Below are positions 7,827 through 17,420 of a DNA stretch of 37,428 nucleotides, in pieces. The stretch lies in contig MEZD01000018.1 in NCBI GenBank assembly GCA_001775955.1, forward strand, positions 49,016 through 86,443. The letters run 5' to 3'. The DNA is from Candidatus Bathyarchaeota archaeon RBG_13_38_9. GTDB lineage: Archaea; Thermoproteota; Bathyarchaeia; 40CM-2-53-6; RBG-13-38-9. The notes beneath the pieces are model-generated. The model saw nothing but the letters and a program-made list of their open reading frames with translations, made no database searches and was not told where the DNA came from. Positions within the stretch are counted from its first letter, which is position 1. Every line of letters starts with the position of its first letter. A program made the position numbers and the translations under genes.

Positions 7827-7844
7827 GAGAGAGATGTATAATAT

Positions 7845-8696
7845 TTGAAAAAGATCAAAATTGGGCTTGTGGGATTTGGAAGCTGGGGAAAGAAGCATTA
7901 TGAAAGCTGGAAAAGAATTCCTACAGCTAACCTAGTTGGAATTTATGATCCTGCTCATAAAGGAAAATTGTTCACCAACTCGCTTAATCAACTTATTAGC
8001 AAAGCTGATGCAATCGATGTAGTTGTACCAGCGAATAATCTTGTTTCTGTTGCAATTGCCACATTAGAATCATCTAAGGACTTACTAATAGAAAAACCAA
8101 TGGCAATCAATCTACAAGAAGCTAATAAATTGTTGAATGTTGCAAAGCACCAGAACCAATTAATTATGGTTGGCTTTATAGAAAGATTTAATCCCATATT
8201 TGGTAAACTTCATTCAATAATTCAAAAATTAGATGACCACGCAAAAATTTTCTGCCAGAGATCAGGGTCACCTACACTAGTTACCAAACAGACTGGCGTC
8301 TTAAAAGATCTAGCTATCCATGATCTAGATCTGTTAAGATGGTATTTTGGAGAGCCTGACGGTGTAACAATTAAGTCTAAAGACGATTTTTTCCTTAGCC
8401 AAGTTGAGGTAAAATTTGGTAATGTTGAAGCGATCGTAATATCAGACTGTCTTGGTCCAAAAATCAGAAGATGGGTGCTAACATATCCCCACGATAATAT
8501 ATTCGCATATTTTGAGAATAATCGATGGAGACTCTATATGAACGATAAAGAAGTCTCAATAAAATGGCATATGCCACTTGAACGTGAACTCACATATTTC
8601 ACAGAGTGCATTATTAATGAGACAAAACCCTCTCCTTCAATTCAGGATGGCTTTAAAATATTAGAAATCATTGAAAATGCTGAAATTCATCAATAA
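7845..8696 (+). CDS. Gfo/Idh/MocA family NAD(P)-dependent oxidoreductase
   Basis: Sugar or inositol-type dehydrogenase with an N-terminal Rossmann domain: IGLVGFGSWGKKHYESW (about residues 5-21), then DLLIEKPMAINLQEANKLL, the EKP motif that contributes the catalytic lysine. A C-terminal beta-sheet substrate domain follows, with KDLAIHDLDLLRWYFGEP carrying the conserved HDxD-type motif. 283 residues is slightly short for the family (330-370). The start is TTG at 7845, directly before KKIKIGLVG. It follows the MobB-like gene by 18 bases. The substrate cannot be told; archaeal relatives act on UDP-sugars, inositol or dihydrodipicolinate-like compounds. Confidence 0.85.
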   Translation: MKKIKIGLVGFGSWGKKHYESWKRIPTANLVGIYDPAHKGKLFTNSLNQLISKADAIDVVVPANNLVSVAIATLESSKDLLIEKPMAINLQEANKLLNVAKHQNQLIMVGFIERFNPIFGKLHSIIQKLDDHAKIFCQRSGSPTLVTKQTGVLKDLAIHDLDLLRWYFGEPDGVTIKSKDDFFLSQVEVKFGNVEAIVISDCLGPKIRRWVLTYPHDNIFAYFENNRWRLYMNDKEVSIKWHMPLERELTYFTECIINETKPSPSIQDGFKILEIIENAEIHQ

Positions 8697-8821
8697 GATC
8701 AATTCGACGAGTTAGATTTAATCAGACCATCATTAATTATCTGTTATGAGTCTCGAAAATCTTACATGATTGTTATTTCATATTAGAAAAATGAGAAATG
8801 GAAATCTAAAGGGTAAAGAAT

Positions 8822-9625
8822 TTGAAAGGGAAAATGATACCTAGTGAAGGCAACAAACCTAAACAGCTATTGTGTCTTAAATGTGGTCAGTTTTCTGAAG
8901 ATGGGACGACATGCATCAGATGCCTTGAAGGTATTCAACTAGGCGATCAGATAATAGATTCTGAAAAACTTAGAAAAGAATTAGTAATCATCTTAGATAA
9001 CTTTGGAAGCGATGTTGCCGCAGCTTTCAAAAAAGATCCAGCTGCCGGTTCAGTAATGGAAGTCTTATATTATCCAGGAATACAAGCTATGCTTCTGCAT
9101 AGAATTGCACATTTCTTTTGGAAATTGAAACTTCCCTACATTCCACGATATCTAAGTCTCACTAGTCGACAGATTACAGGAGTAGACATTCATCCAGGCG
9201 CCAACATCGGCAAAGAGTTCTTCATTGATCATGGTACAGGAGTAGTAATAGGTGAAACGTCAAAGATTGGAAATAACGTGACAATGTATCAAGGGGCAAC
9301 ACTTGGAGGGACAGGTATAACACGTAGTGGTAAAAGGCATCCAACGATAGGAAATGATGTAGTCATAGGTGCAGGTGCAAAAGTTCTCGGACCGATTAAC
9401 ATTGGAGACAGAGTAAAAATAGGCGCCAATTCCGTAGTAACTAAAAATGTTCCTAAAGAGAGCACAGTAGTTGGAGTTCCTGGAATCATTATAGCCAGAA
9501 AAGGTCGTAAGATCCCAAAGATAGATCTTGCACATGGCGAGCTACCTAATCCATTCGTACAGAAAATTCAACAACTCGAAAAACGTATAACTGAACTTGA
9601 AAAACAATTGAATGGAAAGAAATGA
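8822..9625 (+). CDS. cysE: serine O-acetyltransferase with N-terminal zinc ribbon
   Basis: Hexapeptide-repeat acetyltransferase making O-acetylserine for cysteine synthesis. The core is CysE-like: FKKDPAAGSVMEVLYYPGIQAMLLHRIAHFFW, then GVDIHPGANIGKEFFIDHGTGVVIGETSKIGNNVTMYQGATLGGTG, with catalytic HG/HP residues in place. Unusual additions: residues 18-34 form CLKC...CIRC, a four-cysteine zinc ribbon, and residues about 245-267 (QKIQQLEKRITELEKQLNGKK) form a coiled coil. The first in-frame start is TTG 8822; ATG 8834 is an alternative and leaves the ribbon intact. Stands alone. Catalysis is confident; the role of the ribbon is unknown and could be metal, redox or partner binding. Confidence 0.9.
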   Translation: MKGKMIPSEGNKPKQLLCLKCGQFSEDGTTCIRCLEGIQLGDQIIDSEKLRKELVIILDNFGSDVAAAFKKDPAAGSVMEVLYYPGIQAMLLHRIAHFFWKLKLPYIPRYLSLTSRQITGVDIHPGANIGKEFFIDHGTGVVIGETSKIGNNVTMYQGATLGGTGITRSGKRHPTIGNDVVIGAGAKVLGPINIGDRVKIGANSVVTKNVPKESTVVGVPGIIIARKGRKIPKIDLAHGELPNPFVQKIQQLEKRITELEKQLNGKK

Positions 9626-9651
9626 GAAGTTTAATACAATACTAAACTTCT
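9625..9651 (+). terminator. hairpin directly after cysE
   Basis: Perfect 9-bp inverted repeat AGAAGTTTA (9625-9633) / TAAACTTCT (9643-9651) with a 9-base loop, starting at the last base of the cysE stop codon. No T-run follows, so it may protect or mark the 3' end rather than terminate transcription. Confidence 0.4.
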
Positions 9652-9872
9652 GAATACTAATGTTCAAAAGAAATCTAAAATCCTCTTTGGATCTAGCAAT
9701 CTATTTCTGTATGCATAAACTAGATTCTATGAAAGCCCTTGAAAGCACAATCCGTATATTTGCTATACTTCATACAAGATGCATGGGATGATATTCAGGT
9801 AGTCTGGAACCTATTTTCAAATACTGTATGTAAGTTTGACATCAAAAATGATCACTCAAGCATTAGACGTTT

Positions 9873-10781
9873 ATGCGAAACATAATTAATTCACGTCGGA
9901 ACAACATACCAACTCTGGTACTACTTGCTACGGTATTAGTATTGTTGATATGGTCTTTTCAAACAGGGGTAACTATTGAAAAAGGCATGCCACCCATTAC
10001 AGAATTAAATGTCATTTTACTCCTATTCATAGGTTTTTCAGCCGCCTTGTTTGGTAGTCTCATTGGTATCGGCGGCGGTACAATCGTATTACCCATAATC
10101 CATTTCTGGATGGGTTACGCGCTACCATTCGCTATAGGCACTACCCTGTTTTCCACAATATTTACAGCTAGTTCAGGCGGATATGGACATCTTATTCGAC
10201 AAAATTTAAACCTAAAGGCTATACTTTTGATAGGAGGTGCCGGAATCTTAGGAGTGATCTTAGGTTCTTGGCTATTCACTTTTTTGGCAACACAGGTTAC
10301 TTTGCTAAGATTTTTTCTTGGGTGGGCATTCCTATGGCCAGCTATTTATATGATGCTGGAAGTTGTCAAATCGGAAAAAAATCCTTCAGAAGAAACAAAA
10401 ACAATTCATGAACCTAGATGGGGGTGGGGAGTGCTTGGAATATTTATGGGATTATCAACTGGATTATTCGGTTTGGCAGGCGGCTACATACTAGTACCTG
10501 GTTTGATATATCTATTCGGAGCGCCAGTGTACATAACAATTGGAACTTCTTTGGGTGCAATAATACCACTAGCATTTATCGGAGGTAGCATCAAACTGAT
10601 TCAAGGATTTGTGGATATAAATACGGGACTGCTACTTTCAGCGTCAGCAATAATTGGAGCGCAAGTTGGCTCAGCCACAATTAAGAGATTTAGAACTAGT
10701 ACGTTGAAATTAATATTTGGTGTTTATTTTCTGTATTTCTCTATAAAGTTGATCGCAAGTTACTTTAGCATAACGATTTAG
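9873..10781 (+). CDS. TSUP (TauE/SafE) family permease
   Basis: Integral membrane protein of the sulfite/sulfonate exporter family with about eight helices in two related halves. Each half has the glycine-rich signature: LFGSLIGIGGGTIVLP in the first and STGLFGLAGGYILVPGLIYLFG in the second. The first helix VLLATVLVLLIWSF follows a short basic N-terminus, and ATG 9873 is the only sensible start. TSUP members move sulfite, sulfonates, acetate or thiosulfate by proton coupling. The nearby serine acetyltransferase (cysteine synthesis) makes a sulfur compound a reasonable guess, but about 250 bases separate them and the substrate is not shown by the sequence. Confidence 0.87.
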   Translation: MRNIINSRRNNIPTLVLLATVLVLLIWSFQTGVTIEKGMPPITELNVILLLFIGFSAALFGSLIGIGGGTIVLPIIHFWMGYALPFAIGTTLFSTIFTASSGGYGHLIRQNLNLKAILLIGGAGILGVILGSWLFTFLATQVTLLRFFLGWAFLWPAIYMMLEVVKSEKNPSEETKTIHEPRWGWGVLGIFMGLSTGLFGLAGGYILVPGLIYLFGAPVYITIGTSLGAIIPLAFIGGSIKLIQGFVDINTGLLLSASAIIGAQVGSATIKRFRTSTLKLIFGVYFLYFSIKLIASYFSITI

Positions 10782-10859
10782 TAATAGTAAGAAGTGCATA
10801 CTAAAAAAAATAGATTGGAAAGATGAGCTTAAGTCAAAGTTATAGATGTGATATCAAAT

Positions 10860-12011
10860 ATGATCTCCCAAAGAGCAAGCTCAATTAATCCAAGCTTAAC
10901 ACTTGGAGTTACAGCAACTGCTAAGAAGATGAGGCAAGAGGGTAAAGACGTTGTCAGTTTTGGAGCTGGCGAACCTGACTTTCCTACTCCGCCTAATATT
11001 AAGGACGCAGCCATCAGAGCCATAAATGAAGACTTCACATACTATACACCAACAGCAGGAATTGAACCATTAAGAAAGGCTATTGCAGATAAACTTCGAG
11101 ATTTCAATCATATTTCTTATGAGCCGGAACAGGTGATCGTATCCTGTGGTGGAAAACACAGTCTTTATAATATTATGCAAGTCTTGCTTGACCCGAAAGA
11201 TGAGGTTCTACTTAACACACCTTATTGGGTTAGTTATCTTGAACAGATAAGGTTGGCCGGAGCTATCCCAAAATTAGTATCAAAAATAAATGAAAAAATC
11301 GACTTTGATAATATGAGAAAGCAGGTTACCAATAAAACTAAATTTTTGATATTGAACTCACCGGCCAATCCTGATGGAACCGTGTCTGATGAAAATGAGT
11401 TAAAGTATCTGGCAGATTTTGCACTAGAGCACGATCTCTGGATAGTTTCCGATGAAGTCTATGAGTGTTTTGTTTACAATGGCATTAAGCAAATAAGCAT
11501 CGCCTCATTAAATGATGAAATTATGGAAAAAACGGTTATCTCTAACTCGTTTTCTAAAACATATTCTATGACTGGATGGAGAATAGGTTATACAGCTGGA
11601 CCAAAAGACGTGATAGCATCGATTAATAGACTTCAGGATCATATGACAAGCAATCCTACAAGCATTGCACAAATGGCTGCACTCGAAGCTCTTAATGGTC
11701 CTCAAGACTCTATTAAAAAAATGATCGAAGCATTTGATAAAAGAAGAATGGTTATGGTTACTCGATTGAACGAAATGAAAGGTATCGACTGCAAAATACC
11801 TAAAGGAGCTTTCTACGCCTTTCCAGAGATTAAAAATACTAGCCTCACTTCGATGAAGTTCACCGAGAGACTTCTCAATGAAGAAAATACAGCGGTAATC
11901 CCAGGTGTTGCCTTTGGAAAAGATGATAATATACGTCTGAGCTATGCCACATCCATGCAAGAGATAGAAAAAGGCATGAACAGAATAGAACAATTTTGTA
12001 ATAAACTCTAA
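10860..12011 (+). CDS. aspC: class I/II aminotransferase, aspartate aminotransferase type
   Basis: PLP-dependent fold-type I aminotransferase. Seen: DVVSFGAGEPDFPTP near the N-terminus, YYTPTAGIEPLRKAIADKL, NSPANPDGTVSD, SDEVYECFVYNG, and SNSFSKTYSMTGWRIGY with the PLP lysine in SFSK. This arrangement is typical of the AspC-Ib branch (aspartate, or broad specificity with aromatic amino acids). The frame is open from a GTG at 10848, but GTGAT there looks like the ribosome site for ATG 10860, giving 383 residues. Stands alone between the TSUP permease and a convergent EamA permease. The exact amino donor cannot be decided from sequence. Confidence 0.93.
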   Translation: MISQRASSINPSLTLGVTATAKKMRQEGKDVVSFGAGEPDFPTPPNIKDAAIRAINEDFTYYTPTAGIEPLRKAIADKLRDFNHISYEPEQVIVSCGGKHSLYNIMQVLLDPKDEVLLNTPYWVSYLEQIRLAGAIPKLVSKINEKIDFDNMRKQVTNKTKFLILNSPANPDGTVSDENELKYLADFALEHDLWIVSDEVYECFVYNGIKQISIASLNDEIMEKTVISNSFSKTYSMTGWRIGYTAGPKDVIASINRLQDHMTSNPTSIAQMAALEALNGPQDSIKKMIEAFDKRRMVMVTRLNEMKGIDCKIPKGAFYAFPEIKNTSLTSMKFTERLLNEENTAVIPGVAFGKDDNIRLSYATSMQEIEKGMNRIEQFCNKL

Positions 12012-12042
12012 AATCAACTTACTATCATAAAAGTTCGTACCT

Positions 12043-12897
12043 TCAAAACAAGAAGTATGTCCCAACAGCAACCATAATTGACGACATGATGACTCTCCAT
12101 GTGATTTTTTCTTTCAAATACAAACTAGACATAATTGCCGCCCATAATGGTGATGATGAACTAAGAGGAGCTGCCCTTGCAACACCGATAAGCTGTATAC
12201 TAAATAAGAATACAATTCCTCCAATGATCATTCCTAGAATTCCTGATAGTAGCAATAGACTAAGATTTTCTTTATTGAGTCTTGACTCGCTAGGTCGCAA
12301 TATAGAAAAAATAAATAAGAAAATAAATAAAAGAGGAAAACGAATAGTATTTGCCTGAATAATATTTATGGTTCTCAAACCAAGAGCTACTAAAGTTGTT
12401 CCTATCGACCAGGATATCGCAGCGGCAAATGCAATTATGAAACCCTTAGTATTTGATTTATCGAAAGCAACATTTCGTTCAAGAAAAATATTGACTATTC
12501 CAAAAAAGATTATGACTGCTCCAAAAGTGTATCTCAAAAGAAAAGGCTCACCTAGAAATACTGTTGCTAACGCTATAGCGAAAAATGGGTAGGAGTATCC
12601 GATTGTATAAGATCTGGAAACACCAATCAAACCAATACTTCTAAAGAGAAGAGTGTCACCTACGCCAAATCCAATTATTGCTGCAATAATAACATAAAGG
12701 GACCCATAGAAATCAAGATAAAATAGATTTTGGAATTCACCCATAAGAAAAGCAATAGGCAACATGGTTGCGACTGAGAATAATGTTTTAAACGCATTTG
12801 CACGGACAGGCCCAACATCCCTTAGAGTCTTCGCTGCAACAACCATCGAACCTGCCCAAAGTATTGCAGCTAATACTGCAAATGCCTCACCAAGCAT
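12043..12897 (-). CDS. EamA/DMT family transporter
   Basis: Ten-helix drug/metabolite transporter with two EamA repeats, each starting with the typical pattern: FAVLAAILWAGSMVVAAKTL and FIIAFAAAISWSIGTTLVALGL. The second half ends LSSSSPLWAAIMSSLYLKEKITWRVIMSSIMVAVGTYFL, the usual PLxxxxxxxxxLxE closing motif. An ATG at 12895-12897 preceded by GTGA (12903-12906) is better supported than the upstream TTG at 12924. Family members export amino acids, nucleotides or sugars; substrate unknown. Convergent with the aminotransferase; about 60 bases downstream of the SDR gene on the same strand, so the two may share a transcript. Confidence 0.87.
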   Translation of the reverse strand: MLGEAFAVLAAILWAGSMVVAAKTLRDVGPVRANAFKTLFSVATMLPIAFLMGEFQNLFYLDFYGSLYVIIAAIIGFGVGDTLLFRSIGLIGVSRSYTIGYSYPFFAIALATVFLGEPFLLRYTFGAVIIFFGIVNIFLERNVAFDKSNTKGFIIAFAAAISWSIGTTLVALGLRTINIIQANTIRFPLLFIFLFIFSILRPSESRLNKENLSLLLLSGILGMIIGGIVFLFSIQLIGVARAAPLSSSSPLWAAIMSSLYLKEKITWRVIMSSIMVAVGTYFLF

Positions 12898-12960
12898 TTT
12901 TGTCACATGGAAAGTATTTTTCAAAAAAAATATTGCATAAATAGGATGTGCTTTACTTAT

Positions 12961-13713
12961 TCAATGAATTGTCCAGCCTCCATCAACTGGAATGATTGCT
13001 CCAGTGATCATACTGGACTTATTTGTAGCTAGAAAGCATACTACATTTGCAACTTCCAAGGGAGTAGCTAATCGTTTTAACGGTATTTTATTCATTACAA
13101 AATTTTTGAACTCTTGATCGATTAACATCTCTTTTGTGAATGGTGTTTCAACAAATGTAGGTGCGACGGCATTTACTCTTACGCCGTATTTAGCCCATTC
13201 AAATGCTAGAACTCTCGTCAGTTGATCTACTGCTCCTTTGCTAGAGCAATAAGCCACACGTAAAGGTAGTGCAACTTTTCCAGCTTGAGAAGAGATATTT
13301 ACAATTACTCCTTGCTTTCGTGGGATCATGGATTGTCGACCTATAGCCTGACAACAGAAAAATAATCCTTTCACATTGGTATCCATTATAGTATTCCAAG
13401 TTTCGATTGTGACATCCTCTGCTTTTTGTGGAATGTTAATTCCAGCACTATTTACAAGAATGTCTATTTCCCCGCATTCTTTTCGAATTTTTTGTATAGA
13501 ATTGGAGATCTCTTTTGTGTTCGTCACATCAACAGAGTACCATTTACATTTCCCTACTGATTTTGAGATCTCAGAAGAAGTTTCAGCAAGTTTCTTTTCG
13601 TTTCGTCCTAAGAGGACTAATTCCGCTCCAATTTGGGCCATTTGTATCGCCGATATCTTACCAATGCCGCTTCCTGCACCAGTGACCAAAGCTATTTTTC
13701 CAGAGAGACTCAA
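12961..13713 (-). CDS. short-chain dehydrogenase/reductase (3-oxoacyl-ACP reductase-like)
   Basis: Classical SDR of 250 residues. The cofactor loop TGAGSGIGK is near residue 11, NSAGI near 88, the catalytic serine lies in NISSQAG, and the catalytic pair in YCSSKGAVD (YxxxK). The C-terminus ends in ITGAIIPVDGGWTIH, the usual VDGG block. The start is TTG at 13711-13713, eight bases after GGTGA, which fixes it. The family covers FabG-like 3-oxoacyl reductases, glucose dehydrogenases and many alcohol dehydrogenases; no neighbour points to one. An AT-rich TATA-like stretch lies around 13763-13775 on the same strand. Confidence 0.9.
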   Translation of the reverse strand: MSLSGKIALVTGAGSGIGKISAIQMAQIGAELVLLGRNEKKLAETSSEISKSVGKCKWYSVDVTNTKEISNSIQKIRKECGEIDILVNSAGINIPQKAEDVTIETWNTIMDTNVKGLFFCCQAIGRQSMIPRKQGVIVNISSQAGKVALPLRVAYCSSKGAVDQLTRVLAFEWAKYGVRVNAVAPTFVETPFTKEMLIDQEFKNFVMNKIPLKRLATPLEVANVVCFLATNKSSMITGAIIPVDGGWTIH

Positions 13714-13936
13714 TCAGATTCTCACCTATTCGTCTCATCGAACATTGCACGATAAGAGCCTTACTATTTAATTTGATAATGAGAAGATGATCTATTCACA
13801 GTGTACTGATCAAAAGCATATCCTAAATCTAATACAGTAGCGCCAATGATTTAACAATAGTAATTTCGATTTCTACCTTTTAGAATCTTTGACGAAATAA
13901 CTTTTTAGGCGCGTAATACTCTCAATGATTTTCTTA

Positions 13937-15052
13937 TTATATTGTTCGTTTTGAGAGTAGAGTTGCTATTGGGAGGAGGATCATCGTGCTTATCAACAAT
14001 ATTGCTAGATTACCTGCTATACCTTCCAAACCCAGACCGAGATACATTATTCGCCTTAAAGCTTCAATGCCATACGTCCAAGGGAGACTTCTAGATATTG
14101 CTCGACCAGCAGGAGCAAGTACTTCTGGTGCTGAAAATGCTCCTGCTAGCTGAAATAGCGGAAAAGTGATAGCAATTTCTAAAATTGTCAAAGTTGCAGA
14201 ACTGCGAACTCTAGATGAAATCAGCAGACCAAAGGATAAGGTAAACATAGCGATCAATGAGGTCGTTACATAAATTAGTGCTATGTTTCCTTGAATCACT
14301 AAACCATTCCCAACAAAGATGATGAGCATAAATGTAGTCCGCAGTGCGTTTATGACTAGAGTTGATACCATTTTTCCGCTATAAATAGAGAAAATATTCA
14401 TAGGAGTAAGTGCAAGTCTGGGAAACGTACCACGTTCACGCTCCCTGGTCATAGCATTAACTGCATCATCAAAGGCACCCAAAATAATGATCATTCCTAA
14501 CTGCCCTGGCAGTATGAAATCCCCAGTTGGCGGACGTCCCGAAATTGGTCTAGACACTATTTCAACAGAAGCGGTTCTTAAGCCATATTGTTCCATCAGA
14601 TCGTCTAATAGTTCCTGTTTTTGTTCAGTAACCGCTCTAATTATATTCATGCTAGCCATAATCTTCGTATTATCAGTTTGCACTACAACAAATGCTTCTT
14701 GTGCATTAAGAAGTCTATTTCCGAATCCAGCAGGAATAACGAGCGATCCTATTACCTCACCTGATTCAACAACCGCCAAAGCTTTTTCTTCGGTTTGCAC
14801 CAATTGAGCTATACGAACCAATTCGGTTGAAGCTATTTTATCAATGAGAATTTTTGATTCTCCTGATCCATCTAAGTCTGCAATAACGATTGGAACAATG
14901 TTTGGATTACCGAAGGCTGAGGATATCACAATAAATATACTGATCAAAAGGATTGGAAACATTACAGTTAAGGCTAGAGATAATGGGTCTCTGCTAAGCT
15001 GTTTCAGTTCTTTTTGAGCTACAACTACCGTATCACGAATAAGACGATTCAT
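13937..15052 (-). CDS. ABC-2 type exporter permease (second subunit)
   Basis: Membrane subunit of an ABC-2 exporter, 371 residues. One N-terminal helix (LSLALTVMFPILLISIFIV) is followed by a long extracytoplasmic segment (residues about 45-170) and then five helices, the DrrB/YhgE-like layout. MTRERERGTFPRLALTPM is the conserved cytoplasmic coupling block also present in its partner. It starts with ATG and overlaps the upstream permease by four bases (15049-15052), so the two are translated together and probably form a heterodimer. The ATPase is the first gene of the same minus-strand operon. Cargo unknown. Confidence 0.9.
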   Translation of the reverse strand: MNRLIRDTVVVAQKELKQLSRDPLSLALTVMFPILLISIFIVISSAFGNPNIVPIVIADLDGSGESKILIDKIASTELVRIAQLVQTEEKALAVVESGEVIGSLVIPAGFGNRLLNAQEAFVVVQTDNTKIMASMNIIRAVTEQKQELLDDLMEQYGLRTASVEIVSRPISGRPPTGDFILPGQLGMIIILGAFDDAVNAMTRERERGTFPRLALTPMNIFSIYSGKMVSTLVINALRTTFMLIIFVGNGLVIQGNIALIYVTTSLIAMFTLSFGLLISSRVRSSATLTILEIAITFPLFQLAGAFSAPEVLAPAGRAISRSLPWTYGIEALRRIMYLGLGLEGIAGNLAILLISTMILLPIATLLSKRTI

Positions 15053-16203
15053 TTGACGAGCCTCTCTCGTGATAATTTTAGCAGTAGATATGCAACTCCA
15101 TAAAACAATATGATTGAGATGGCGATTATCTGCAACTGATAAGTTAGACTCATCAAAGGTTGTCCTATGAGGGTCGTTCGTTTCAGAATATCAATGCCAT
15201 AAGACCATGGAAGAACTGTCGCTATTGTCTGCGATATTCCTCTCAACAACTCTTTATCTATAAAAAAACCGCTGAAGGCAAACAGAAAAAGGATCAGAAA
15301 GAACTCAATGATAACGACAGCCCTTACTCCAATCCCGAATGATGAAACAAGAAAACCAAAACCCATCGTCAGTATCGCAATAAAAAGTACACTTAAAACT
15401 AATGACAAAAGGTTTGCATGTATACTTGCTCCATAAACATAAATCGCTAAACCAAGAACAATGAATGTACGCATAACATTTAGACATACATCATACAAAG
15501 TTTTACCTATCATTATTGATCCTAAACTTACAGGACTAACTAACAAGTGGGAATAAGTCCCCGTTTCTCTTTCTCTTGACATACCACCAGCAATTTCATA
15601 AAATGTTGCAAAGACTACCACCATAGTGAGTGTGATGGTCAGACCAACTGCAAAACCCGAGAAACTAGCCCCCTTCATAACTATCTCCACTCCAACAAAC
15701 TCAATATTGCCTGTCTGCTTTATTCTTGGATTTGGATTGAAATTCGATAGACTTGCGTCAATATTAGAAAGGACTGCATCGTCAACACCAGGGGACCCAT
15801 CATCAACATGAACAATAATTATTCCAGTTTCATTATTCAATAATCTTTTTTCGAATCCCTCGGGTACAACAATCGCAGCATAGAGACCTCCTTTTCCCAA
15901 AGTTGCCAGAGCATCCTCCTCACGATACCCTTGAAGCAACATATTGAAATCCTCGGATCTTACTAGGGACTCGTACAAGCGACCCGAAGCTTCTGAAAGA
16001 TCTTCATCTATAAATGCGATAGGAAGCTCAGAGGTAGCTGAATAAGTCTCGCCTTCTCCTCCCCTTCCCGCTCCTAGAGAGGCCGTGAAAAAGAATGGTA
16101 TAACAACAAGTGAGATAAGAATTGCAGAACGGTTCCGCCTTAATATTCGAAATTCATTGAACATTATTGCAAAGATTTTACTGAAATACTTTAGATTAGA
16201 CAT
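15049..16203 (-). CDS. ABC-2 type exporter permease (first subunit)
   Basis: Second, related ABC-2 permease with the same topology: one helix near RSAILISLVVIPFFFTASLG, a large outside domain (AFIDEDLSEASGRLYESL...), then five helices. The coupling block is GGMSRERETGTYSHLLVSPVSLGSIMIGK. ATG 16203 is chosen over the TTG six bases upstream. It lies about 55 bases after the ATPase gene, so the order ATPase, permease, permease makes a complete heterodimeric exporter. Two permeases that are related but not identical suggest an old duplication. Family members export drugs, lipids, polysaccharides or peptides; see the divergent surface-protein genes for one hint. Confidence 0.9.
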   Translation of the reverse strand: MSNLKYFSKIFAIMFNEFRILRRNRSAILISLVVIPFFFTASLGAGRGGEGETYSATSELPIAFIDEDLSEASGRLYESLVRSEDFNMLLQGYREEDALATLGKGGLYAAIVVPEGFEKRLLNNETGIIIVHVDDGSPGVDDAVLSNIDASLSNFNPNPRIKQTGNIEFVGVEIVMKGASFSGFAVGLTITLTMVVVFATFYEIAGGMSRERETGTYSHLLVSPVSLGSIMIGKTLYDVCLNVMRTFIVLGLAIYVYGASIHANLLSLVLSVLFIAILTMGFGFLVSSFGIGVRAVVIIEFFLILFLFAFSGFFIDKELLRGISQTIATVLPWSYGIDILKRTTLIGQPLMSLTYQLQIIAISIILFYGVAYLLLKLSRERLVK

Positions 16204-16258
16204 GGTCAATCGTTAACTCATAGAGCGACTAAATTTTATGTAAAATTTCATTAAACAA

Positions 16259-17239
16259 TCATATTTTTTGACGGGCTTTCTCCATGAATCGATCTATTTC
16301 CTCTTCTCCACCTGTTAATGAGATAAACGCTTCTTCAAGTGTAGGTTCTTTTGTATTGATGGCTCTTATCTTTGCTCCTGCATCCAGAAGAATTTTTGTC
16401 ACTGACTCTTCAATTTGTTTATCGCCTTCATCGATACATGAGGCTTTAAGAATCGGATCATCATAAGTGACTTTACATATATTGCCTATTTCTTCAATTT
16501 TTTTAAGTGTACTATGGTCCAAGTTAGGGGTCTCAATTTCGAGAAGAGATTGCTCAGATACACTACTCCTTAATTCTTTTGGTGTCCCCATCTGTATCAA
16601 TCTACCCTCAAAAATTATTCCAACTTTGTCACAGATCATTTCGGGCTCTGTCATATAATGAGTGGTCCAAATAACAGTCACACCTTCATCGCACAATTTT
16701 CTTGTGAATTCCCTGAGTGCCAAAGCTGACTGTGGATCAAGACCTGTAGTCACTTCATCAAGAAAAAGAATTTTAGGATCATGAATTAGCGCAGCAATTA
16801 TCATGGCTTTTTTCATCCAACCTGATGAGAGCTCACCTACCAATCTCTTTGATTTTTCTTTAAAATTAAACATGTCCAGTAGATTATGCATCCTATCCTT
16901 GGCGATGTTGCTTGGCAAATCATATAGAGTGCTGAATAACTTTAGGTTCTCCTCAATCGTTAGATCTTTATATAATGAAACGCCATCCGATACAACACCA
17001 ATTCGCTTCCTAACTTCGGCTGCATCTTTTACAATATCGTACCCTGCAATTTCAGCAGTACCTTCAGAAGGTTCAAGTAATGTACAAAGCATACGAACAA
17101 GTGTTGTCTTCCCAGCACCGTTGGGTCCTAGTAATCCAAACAATTGTCCTTCCGGAATTTCTAGGTGTATACCGTCTACTGCTGTGAAATTACCAAATTT
17201 CTTAGTTAGCTCTTTCGTGACGATCGCAATTTCAGACAT
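16259..17239 (-). CDS. ABC transporter ATP-binding protein
   Basis: Nucleotide-binding subunit of the exporter. Walker A is GPNGAGKTT near residue 38, the Q-loop GVVSDGVSLYKDL, the signature VGELSSGWMKKAMIIAAL (a variant of LSGGQ: LSSGW), Walker B KILFLDEVTTGLDP, and the H-loop TTHYM. The C-terminal ~100 residues match the DrrA-type regulatory extension. The LSSGW signature departs from the usual LSGGQ but occurs in DrrA-like proteins. First gene of a three-gene minus-strand operon and divergent from the CARDB surface protein; the 170-base gap holds promoters for both directions. Confidence 0.93.
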   Translation of the reverse strand: MSEIAIVTKELTKKFGNFTAVDGIHLEIPEGQLFGLLGPNGAGKTTLVRMLCTLLEPSEGTAEIAGYDIVKDAAEVRKRIGVVSDGVSLYKDLTIEENLKLFSTLYDLPSNIAKDRMHNLLDMFNFKEKSKRLVGELSSGWMKKAMIIAALIHDPKILFLDEVTTGLDPQSALALREFTRKLCDEGVTVIWTTHYMTEPEMICDKVGIIFEGRLIQMGTPKELRSSVSEQSLLEIETPNLDHSTLKKIEEIGNICKVTYDDPILKASCIDEGDKQIEESVTKILLDAGAKIRAINTKEPTLEEAFISLTGGEEEIDRFMEKARQKI

Positions 17240-17338
17240 AGAATTTCACGACTTTTGAGCATAGGCTCCTAGAACCGTCTGTCTAAGTCGATAATAACTG
17301 TTATCTAAAATAGGGGTAATCTCTGTTTCAAGTGTATA

Positions 17339-17352
17339 TAATTAATATACTG
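17339..17352 (+). promoter_or_regulatory. TATA box for the surface-protein genes
   Basis: AT-rich TATAATTAATATAC-type stretch about 60-70 bases before the start of the CARDB protein, in a gap shared with the divergent ABC ATPase gene. Inferred from composition only. Confidence 0.35.
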
Positions 17353-17420
17353 ATTAGCAAGCAATAATTCTTATATCACTCTTATCCATTTTTCCTCCAT
17401 CCTATGGACATGTGATAACG

